This document shows positions 45,353 through 50,735 of a DNA stretch of 50,735 nucleotides, in pieces. A program made the position numbers and the translations under genes. Position 1 is the first letter of the stretch, and each line of letters starts with the position of its first letter. The notes under the pieces are model-generated. The model was not told the DNA's origin and did no database searches. It was given only the letters and a program-made list of their open reading frames with translations. The stretch is taken from NCBI GenBank assembly GCA_902526085.1, contig CABZJN010000008.1, forward strand, positions 1-50,735, read 5' to 3'. The DNA is from an uncultured Pelagibacteraceae bacterium. GTDB lineage: Bacteria > Pseudomonadota > Alphaproteobacteria > Pelagibacterales > Pelagibacteraceae.

Positions 45353-46392
45353 TGTCAGATAATAAAAACCAATCAAATAATAGAAAAAGTGATTTACTTA
45401 GTAAAGAAGTAGAGCATATTGATATAACTTCTTTCGATGCTAGAAAAATAATTTCCTCAATGGAAAAAATGTCTTTCGTTTCAAGAGAGACTGCAAATGC
45501 TGCAAATATTTATAATGAGATGATAAAAGATAAAGATTGTACAATATTTTTAACACTCGCAGGATCAACATCTGCTGCAGGATGCATGCATATTTATAGA
45601 GATTTAGTTAAATATAATATGGTAGATGCAATAGTAGCAACTGGGGCTTCAATTATTGATATGGATTTCTTTGAGGCACTAGGTTTTAAACATTATCAGG
45701 GATCCCAATATCAAGATGATACAGAATTAAGAAATAACTACGTTGATAGAATATATGATACTTACATTGATGAGGAAGAGCTTCAGATGTGCGATAAAAC
45801 TATTGGAGAAATTGCAGATCAATTAGAGCCCAAAAGTTATACATCTAGAGAATTTATAAAAGAGATTGGTAAATATCTTAAAAATAACACAAAGAAAAAA
45901 GGTTCGTTGATAGAGGTTGCCTATGACAACAACGTTCCAATTTTTTGTCCAGCTTTTACTGACTCAAGCGCAGGTTTTGGGCTTGTAATGCATCAAGAAA
46001 GAAATCCAAAAAATCACATCACAATCGACTCAATCCGAGAGTTTAGAGAACTAACTGAAATTAAAATTAAATCTAAAGGATCAGGTCTTTTTATGATTGG
46101 AGGAGGTGTGCCAAAAAATTTCATTCAAGATACTGTCATATGTGCTGAACTATTAGGTAAAGATGTAGATATGCATAAATATGCAATTCAAATAACAGTT
46201 GCTGACTCTAGAGATGGAGCATGCAGTAGCTCAACATTAAAAGAGGCGAGCTCATGGGGCAAAGTAGATATTACAAAAGAGCAAATGGTTTTTGCAGAAG
46301 CAACAAGTGTATTACCCTTAATAGCAAGTGACGCCTATCATAAAGGTGAATGGAAAAATAGAGAGAGAAAAAATTTTTCCAAGATATTTTGA
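45352..46392 (+). CDS. Deoxyhypusine-synthase-like polyamine aminobutyltransferase
   Basis: The 346-residue protein belongs to the DHS family. Its NAD-binding LAGSTSAAGCMHIYRDLV and ATGASIIDMDFFEALG match the family. The catalytic Lys is conserved in EASSWGKV (about Lys304). Bacteria lack eIF5A, so the protein-lysine reaction is excluded. Known bacterial members make homospermidine from putrescine or spermidine (SpeY), or a bis-guanidino analogue from agmatine. Which one applies here is not readable from sequence. It is coupled by TAATG to the decarboxylase and lies 3 nt from the amidase gene. Confidence 0.88.
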   Translation: MSDNKNQSNNRKSDLLSKEVEHIDITSFDARKIISSMEKMSFVSRETANAANIYNEMIKDKDCTIFLTLAGSTSAAGCMHIYRDLVKYNMVDAIVATGASIIDMDFFEALGFKHYQGSQYQDDTELRNNYVDRIYDTYIDEEELQMCDKTIGEIADQLEPKSYTSREFIKEIGKYLKNNTKKKGSLIEVAYDNNVPIFCPAFTDSSAGFGLVMHQERNPKNHITIDSIREFRELTEIKIKSKGSGLFMIGGGVPKNFIQDTVICAELLGKDVDMHKYAIQITVADSRDGACSSSTLKEASSWGKVDITKEQMVFAEATSVLPLIASDAYHKGEWKNRERKNFSKIF

Positions 46393-46395
46393 TTA

Positions 46396-47277
46396 ATGAT
46401 CAAAAAAATCAAAATCGGTTTAATACAAAGTAAATCTTTAGGTAAAATTGAGTCTAATATTGATTTAGCTATAAAAAATATTAAAAAAGCTGCAAAAAAA
46501 AAGGCAAAGATTATATGTCTACCTGAACTATTTTTGACTAATTACTTTTGCCAAACAGAAAGTCATTCAAATTTTAAATTTGCAGAGAAAATTCCAGGAA
46601 AAATCTCTAGAATATTTTGTAATTTAGCAAAAGAGCTTGGTGTTGTATTAAATATTACAATGTTCGAAAAAAAAACATCTGGGTTTTATCATAATACAAG
46701 TATCATAATTGGAGAAAATGGTAATATTTTATCTAAATACCGTAAAATGCATATACCCGATGATCCGGGTTATTATGAAAAATTTTATTTCAGTCCTGGA
46801 GACCTTGGATTTAAAAGTGTGAAAACTAAATTTGGTAAGGTAGGTCCACTCATATGTTGGGATCAATGGTTTCCCGAAGCAGCAAGGTTAACAGCTTTAA
46901 AAGGGGCTCAAATTATTTTTTACCCTACTGCTATTGGATGGCATCCAAAAGAAAAAGTAAAGTTTGGAAAATCTCAATTGGACTCTTGGATCACAATGCA
47001 AAAATCTCATGCTATTGCTAATGGAACTTATGTAGCTGCTGTAAATAGAGTTGGGGTAGAAACTAAAGGTAAGAAAAAAATTGAATTTTGGGGTAATTCA
47101 ATGGTGATAGATCCAAGTGGTAAAGTAATTGCAAAAGCGGGAAATAAAAAAGAAGATATTTTAATTTGTGAAGTAGATTATAAAAAAATAGATACTGCTA
47201 GACAACATTGGCCTTTTTTAAGAGATAGAAGAACTGAATTTTATAAAGATATTCTTAAAAATCCTGAAGATGATTAA
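46396..47277 (+). CDS. aguB: N-carbamoylputrescine amidase (nitrilase family)
   Basis: AguB hydrolyses N-carbamoylputrescine to putrescine, ammonia and carbon dioxide. The 293-residue protein has the nitrilase triad: Glu44 in LPELFLTNYF, Lys117 in YRKMHIPDDPGYYEKFYFSP and Cys154 in LICWDQWFPE. These long motifs are characteristic of AguB. The C-terminus has QHWPFLRDRRTEFY, also typical. It overlaps the agmatine deiminase gene by 8 nt. Together they convert agmatine to putrescine. Confidence 0.93.
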   Translation: MIKKIKIGLIQSKSLGKIESNIDLAIKNIKKAAKKKAKIICLPELFLTNYFCQTESHSNFKFAEKIPGKISRIFCNLAKELGVVLNITMFEKKTSGFYHNTSIIIGENGNILSKYRKMHIPDDPGYYEKFYFSPGDLGFKSVKTKFGKVGPLICWDQWFPEAARLTALKGAQIIFYPTAIGWHPKEKVKFGKSQLDSWITMQKSHAIANGTYVAAVNRVGVETKGKKKIEFWGNSMVIDPSGKVIAKAGNKKEDILICEVDYKKIDTARQHWPFLRDRRTEFYKDILKNPEDD

Positions 47278-48334
47278 AAAAATAAGTGAATTCAGAATGC
47301 CGGCAGAATGGGAGCCTCAAAAATCGGTTTGGATGTCGTGGCCTCATAATAAAAAAGATTGGCCTGGATTATTTGAAAAAATTCCAAATGTAGTTGGAAA
47401 AATAATCAAATATTTAACAAAACATCAAAGAATAGATTTGTTAGTCAATAATACCAAAAGTATTAATATCACAAGAATATATTTAAAAAAAATAGGATGT
47501 AATATTTCAAACATTAAATTTCATAAACTTAAAACAGATAGACTTTGGTTAAGAGACTCTGGTCCAATATTTTTGGTTAACAAAAAAAGTAGAAAAAAGA
47601 AAATGCTTGATTTCAAATTTAATGCCTGGTCAAAATATAAAAATTTCAGAAATGATAACAAAATCAATAGTCATATTAGTAAATATTTAAATATTGAAAG
47701 TATTTTACCTAAAAAAGTAAATTCAAAAAAATCTATAAGAGTAGTAATGGAAGGAGGTGCATTTGATAATAATGGATCAGGCTCCATATTGCTAACAAAA
47801 GAGTGCTTATTAAGTAGTAAACAAGAGAGAAATAAAGGATTCAAAAAAATTGATTATGAAAATCTGTTTTCAAAATATTTAAATGCAAAAAATTTTATTT
47901 GGCTTAACAAAGGAATTATTGGAGATGACACACACGGTCATATTGATGATATTGCAAGGTTTGTTTCAAAAAGTACAATTATGATAGCTGTAGAAAACAA
48001 TAGATCAGATAAAAATTATAAAGCTCTTAAAGAAAATTTTAAAATATTAAGTAAAAGTTCTGATGAAAACGGAAAAAAATTTAAAATTATAAAGATACCT
48101 ATGCCAAGACCTGTTGTAATAGACAAAACTCGTGTCCCAGCAAGTTATTTAAATTTTTTCATAAGTAATAAAATAGTTTTGGTTCCAGTATTTAATGTGA
48201 AAGAGGACAAAAAGGTTTTAAAAATTTTTAGAAAATTTTTTAAAAATAGGAAAGTTATTGCTATTGATTGTAGTGATTTAATTTGGGGTTTTGGAGCTAT
48301 TCATTGCATGACACAGCAAGAGCCAAAAATTTGA
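47270..48334 (+). CDS. aguA: Agmatine deiminase
   Basis: AguA hydrolyses agmatine to N-carbamoylputrescine and ammonia. The 354-residue protein shows MPAEWEPQKSVWMSWPH at the start. DRLWLRDSGP follows, then GDDTHGHIDDIARF, which supplies catalytic His and Asp. The C-terminal GAIHCMTQQEP contains the nucleophile Cys346. All agmatine-deiminase landmarks are present. The N-terminus overlaps aguB by 8 nt. It is the last gene of the polyamine operon and converges on the VUT transporter gene. Confidence 0.93.
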   Translation: MIKKISEFRMPAEWEPQKSVWMSWPHNKKDWPGLFEKIPNVVGKIIKYLTKHQRIDLLVNNTKSINITRIYLKKIGCNISNIKFHKLKTDRLWLRDSGPIFLVNKKSRKKKMLDFKFNAWSKYKNFRNDNKINSHISKYLNIESILPKKVNSKKSIRVVMEGGAFDNNGSGSILLTKECLLSSKQERNKGFKKIDYENLFSKYLNAKNFIWLNKGIIGDDTHGHIDDIARFVSKSTIMIAVENNRSDKNYKALKENFKILSKSSDENGKKFKIIKIPMPRPVVIDKTRVPASYLNFFISNKIVLVPVFNVKEDKKVLKIFRKFFKNRKVIAIDCSDLIWGFGAIHCMTQQEPKI

Positions 48335-48335
48335 A

Positions 48336-48884
48336 TTAAGCAGCTTTTAAGGTGCCTAACAATAATCTAAAAGGTATCAACATTAATAAAGCTACAAATA
48401 TCTTTACCGCTAAGTCTCCCAAAGAAAGTGTCACCCAAGGTATTCCAGTTCCATAAAATGAAATTGAAAAGAATAAGAATGTATCAACTGTGGAACCAAT
48501 TAATGAAGATGCAAGAGGTGCAATAAACCATTTTTTTTGTCTTAATTGATCAAATATTTGTACATCTAGTAATTGAGCAATGATAAATGCTGTACCTGAA
48601 CCAATTGCTATTCTTACTGAGATTAAATCTGCAAAATTTGTTGAGAAAATTAGTGTAAACAAAATTCCTATTGTAAATCCTATATATACAATTTTTCTAG
48701 CAACTAATTTACCAAAAGATCTATTTGCTAGATCAGTTATTAAAAAAGCTATTGGATAACTGAATGCTCCATATGTAAGAATTTCTTGAAGACCATAATA
48801 TTTAATTGGAAATTGAACTAAATAATTAGAAGCTAAAACAACCAATCCCATTAAAAATGAGAGTGTTAAAAATACTTTATTCAT
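48336..48884 (-). CDS. VUT-family membrane protein (YhhQ-like queuosine precursor transporter)
   Basis: The 182-residue protein has about six membrane segments. It shows the DUF165/VUT pattern YPIAFLITDLANRSFGKLVARK, with a conserved Asp and Asn, and IGSTVDTFLFFSISFYGTG in the second half. YhhQ homologues import queuosine precursors (preQ0, preQ1). The ATG overlaps the rpmB stop (TAATG), so it is expressed with ribosomal protein L28. It lies 1 nt from aguA in a convergent pair. Confidence 0.88.
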   Translation of the reverse strand: MNKVFLTLSFLMGLVVLASNYLVQFPIKYYGLQEILTYGAFSYPIAFLITDLANRSFGKLVARKIVYIGFTIGILFTLIFSTNFADLISVRIAIGSGTAFIIAQLLDVQIFDQLRQKKWFIAPLASSLIGSTVDTFLFFSISFYGTGIPWVTLSLGDLAVKIFVALLMLIPFRLLLGTLKAA

Positions 48885-49165
48885 TATGCAGATTTACTGA
48901 CTAAGGACTTTTTTAATTTTTTTAGTCTTAATGATAATTCTCTAGACTTGGCTGAAATAAGAAATTGATCGAAACTACCTTTTTTATCTACTGATCTAAC
49001 CCCAGCATTTGAAACGGTTAATCTTAAACTTCTCTTAAGTAGTTCACTTTTAAACTTAACTTTTTTTAAATTTGGAAGAAATCTTCTTTTAGTCTTATTG
49101 TTAGCATGACTAACGTTATGACCCTTGAGTGGGATTTTTCCAGTAAGTTCACATTTTTTAGACAT
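48884..49165 (-). CDS. rpmB: 50S ribosomal protein L28
   Basis: The 93-residue basic protein has the L28 signature [20 protein letters not shown] and [16 protein letters not shown]. It shows [21 protein letters not shown] in the middle. It is a component of the large subunit. The length is typical for alphaproteobacterial L28. A sigma70-like promoter lies just upstream, and the VUT transporter gene is translationally coupled at its end. Confidence 0.97.
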   Translation of the reverse strand: MSKKCELTGKIPLKGHNVSHANNKTKRRFLPNLKKVKFKSELLKRSLRLTVSNAGVRSVDKKGSFDQFLISAKSRELSLRLKKLKKSLVSKSA

Positions 49166-49177
49166 AAATTATGAGCC

Positions 49178-49206
49178 TGTATAAGATCTGAATCTAATCA
49201 CGTCAA
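49178..49206 (-). promoter_or_regulatory. Sigma70-type promoter of rpmB
   Basis: On the minus strand TTGACG (49206-49201) is followed after 17 nt by TATACA (49183-49178). The predicted start is about 6 nt before the rpmB ATG, giving a very short leader. It lies in the 43-nt gap after pyrD, so rpmB-VUT can be expressed independently of lysK-pyrD. Confidence 0.6.
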
Positions 49207-49208
49207 GA

Positions 49209-50249
49209 TTAATTTTTAGTTCCAATAGCCTCTGAAACATTTTTAAAACCATTATTTTTTAATAAATCAATTAATTCTTTGCTTATTTTTGAAGCAATAC
49301 GAGGACCTCTATAAATCATTCCAGTATATAATTGAACGAGCGTTGCACCAGAGGTGATTTTTTCAAAAGCATCTTGTCCATTGCTAACACCACCTACACC
49401 TATTATTTTTGTTTTATCTTTTAGAATTTTATAAAATTTAGAAATTGCCTCGTTTGAAATTTTTTCAATTGGTTTACCTGACAGACCTCCCTTTTCTAAT
49501 TTGTTTATATTTTTTAAATTTTCTCTGTTCTTATCTGTAGTATTTGAGACAATAATGATTCCTATTTCTTGTTGCATAATGATCTTGGATACTTCATTAA
49601 TTTGATCATCATTAAGATCAGGTGAGACTTTTATTGCTAATGGAATATTTGAATTTAACCCTTTTTTTTCATTTTTTAGTTTGTCAATTAATGAATTAAG
49701 TTCATCCTGATTATGAAAGTCTCTTAAGTTTTCTGTATTTGGTGAAGAGATATTTATAGTTATGTAATCAGCTAAATTATAAAATTTACGAAAACAAATT
49801 AAATAATCTTCAACTCTATTTGTGGAGTCTTTATTTGGTCCTATATTTATTCCTAAAAAACCTTTTTTATTATTTTCCTTAATTCTCTTACTAATTTCTA
49901 CTGAACCAGAATTATTAAAACCTAATCTATTTATAAGAGCTTCATCTTCTTCAAGTCTAAAAACTCTTGGTTTAGGGTTGCCAAATTGAGGCTTTGGAGT
50001 AATTGTCCCTACTTCAACAAAACCAAATCCAAGATTAAATAAAGGATTATATACTTCAGCATTTTTATCAAACCCAGCAGCAACACCAATTGGTGAAGAT
50101 AATTTTTTTTCACAAAAAGTTGTTTCTAAAATATGATTATCTTGAGGTTTTGAGTAAGGAATATTATTTAACTTTAGTGCTTTTATAGCTAAAGAATGTG
50201 CTACTTCAGGGCTAAATTTAAAAATTAATGGTCTTAAGATATTAAACAT
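49209..50249 (-). CDS. pyrD: Dihydroorotate dehydrogenase (quinone, class 2)
   Basis: PyrD oxidises dihydroorotate to orotate with quinone reduction at the inner membrane. The 346-residue protein begins with the hydrophobic membrane-binding segment (MFNILRPLIFKFSPEVAHSL). FMN-binding motifs follow: GVAAGFDKNAE, VEVGTITPKPQ and GGVSNGQDAFEKI. The catalytic Ser is in INISSPNTENLRDF. Length and motifs fit class 2. The gene overlaps the upstream lysK end by 8 nt. Confidence 0.95.
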   Translation of the reverse strand: MFNILRPLIFKFSPEVAHSLAIKALKLNNIPYSKPQDNHILETTFCEKKLSSPIGVAAGFDKNAEVYNPLFNLGFGFVEVGTITPKPQFGNPKPRVFRLEEDEALINRLGFNNSGSVEISKRIKENNKKGFLGINIGPNKDSTNRVEDYLICFRKFYNLADYITINISSPNTENLRDFHNQDELNSLIDKLKNEKKGLNSNIPLAIKVSPDLNDDQINEVSKIIMQQEIGIIIVSNTTDKNRENLKNINKLEKGGLSGKPIEKISNEAISKFYKILKDKTKIIGVGGVSNGQDAFEKITSGATLVQLYTGMIYRGPRIASKISKELIDLLKNNGFKNVSEAIGTKN

Positions 50250-50735
50250 TTTCTAATTTACTTTTTATTAATTCTTTAGTTTCTTGAACCCCAAAAAAGC
50301 TTATAAAAAAACCAAATCGTGGTCCATTTTCTACACCAAAAACTACCTCATATATTAACTTGAACCAATCACGCAAATTTTCTTTATAGCCATTCTCTTT
50401 GCCGACTGTATAAATTTTAGTCTGAATGTCCTCTGGTTTCATTGTGTCATCGCAATTATCTAAAGAGTTAACTAAAGCGTCTAAAGCGATTTTTTCGCTT
50501 TCATTTGGTTTTTTATAAATCTTTTTAGATTTTATAGCGTCATTAAAATATTTAATTGCATAAGATATTAACTTGTCAAAAATTGGATGCATATCTTCAT
50601 TAATATCTTTCTTATATTTTTTAACAAACTTCCAAAGTAATTGTTTATTATTGGCATTACTGGTCTCAACTAAATTTAATAGCATTGAGAAGGACATAAT
50701 TGAATTTTCCTCTGGTATCTCTGAATTATGAACAT
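50242..50735 (-). CDS. lysK: Class I lysyl-tRNA synthetase, C-terminal fragment (cut by window edge)
   Basis: The frame stays open to the right edge. The visible C-terminal part, about 164 residues, begins VHNSEIPEENSIMSFSMLLN. It contains LRDWFKLIYEVVFGVENGPRFGFFISFFGVQET, read here as two adjoining blocks typical of the anticodon-binding helical domain of class I LysRS. Alphaproteobacteria use this class instead of the class II enzyme. The internal ATG at 50695-50697 is not the true start. Its 3' end overlaps pyrD by 8 nt. Confidence 0.85.
   Translation of the reverse strand, partial: VHNSEIPEENSIMSFSMLLNLVETSNANNKQLLWKFVKKYKKDINEDMHPIFDKLISYAIKYFNDAIKSKKIYKKPNESEKIALDALVNSLDNCDDTMKPEDIQTKIYTVGKENGYKENLRDWFKLIYEVVFGVENGPRFGFFISFFGVQETKELIKSKLENV

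Noticed and set aside
50695..50697. ATG as a true start of a 151-residue protein at the right edge
   Set aside because: The frame is open to the edge and the upstream residues match class I LysRS, so this is an internal Met.

Overview
The window looks like a chromosome segment of a SAR11-type alphaproteobacterium (Candidatus Pelagibacter or a close relative). The DNA is very AT-rich, with Lys/Asn/Ile-rich proteins. Genes are packed with overlaps or gaps of a few bases, and no transposon, phage, CRISPR, rRNA or tRNA gene was seen. Alphaproteobacterial markers include the HAD-ribF-ileS cluster, a class I lysyl-tRNA synthetase, ChvI/ChvG next to ahcY, the RegA/ActR regulator, a DUF1476 (F1-ATPase zeta-type) protein and an ScfR-family regulator beside isocitrate lyase. 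Both window edges cut genes: ileS at base 1 and lysK at the right end.

Layout. 1-1843 (minus): ileS start, ribF and a HAD hydrolase. 1911-5857 (plus): groES-groEL behind a heat-shock-type promoter, a strong terminator, then typA. 5854-9514: membrane and periplasmic proteins, a TerB/J-domain protein and isocitrate lyase (aceA). 9515-9830 is the only gap above 300 bases. It holds a probable 53-codon gene and a dense cluster of TTTACAA-type repeats in front of an ScfR/PrpR-family regulator. 11264-16030: a lysine-rich coiled-coil protein, a cyclopropane-fatty-acid synthase relative, a DHDPS-superfamily enzyme, a family 9 glycosyltransferase and a membrane J-protein. 16049-19014: oligopeptidase B, an Hsp20 gene with a heat-shock promoter and a ROSE-like RNA thermometer, and a small lipoprotein. 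19154-24367: a BMP-type nucleoside ABC transporter beside a purine phosphoribosyltransferase. 24411-31870: two DUF1330 genes, a DNA glycosylase, an EamA transporter, then msrA, a sulfurtransferase and an RND pump. 31867-34045: a lipoprotein transglycosylase, a secreted nuclease, DUF1476 and gpmA. 34042-42484 (minus): chvI-chvG-ahcY-tsaE-amgK-murU, preceded by polA. 42535-44029: a lone ABC ATPase and regA. 44098-48334: a four-gene polyamine operon with an attenuator-like leader. 48336-50735 (minus): VUT transporter, rpmB, pyrD and the C-terminus of lysK.

How the parts work together. The two chaperone loci share heat-shock promoter features, and hsp20 adds a second, RNA-level temperature control. 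The aceA/ScfR pair suggests acyl-CoA-responsive control of the glyoxylate bypass. The polyamine operon joins a decarboxylase, a deoxyhypusine-synthase-like enzyme, N-carbamoylputrescine amidase and agmatine deiminase. It could make homospermidine or a guanidino derivative from agmatine, putrescine or both. The most unusual items are the polyamine leader with mutually exclusive pairings, the ROSE-like hairpin, the 9-bp operator repeats, and an RND adaptor that appears to lack the alpha-hairpin that normally meets TolC.
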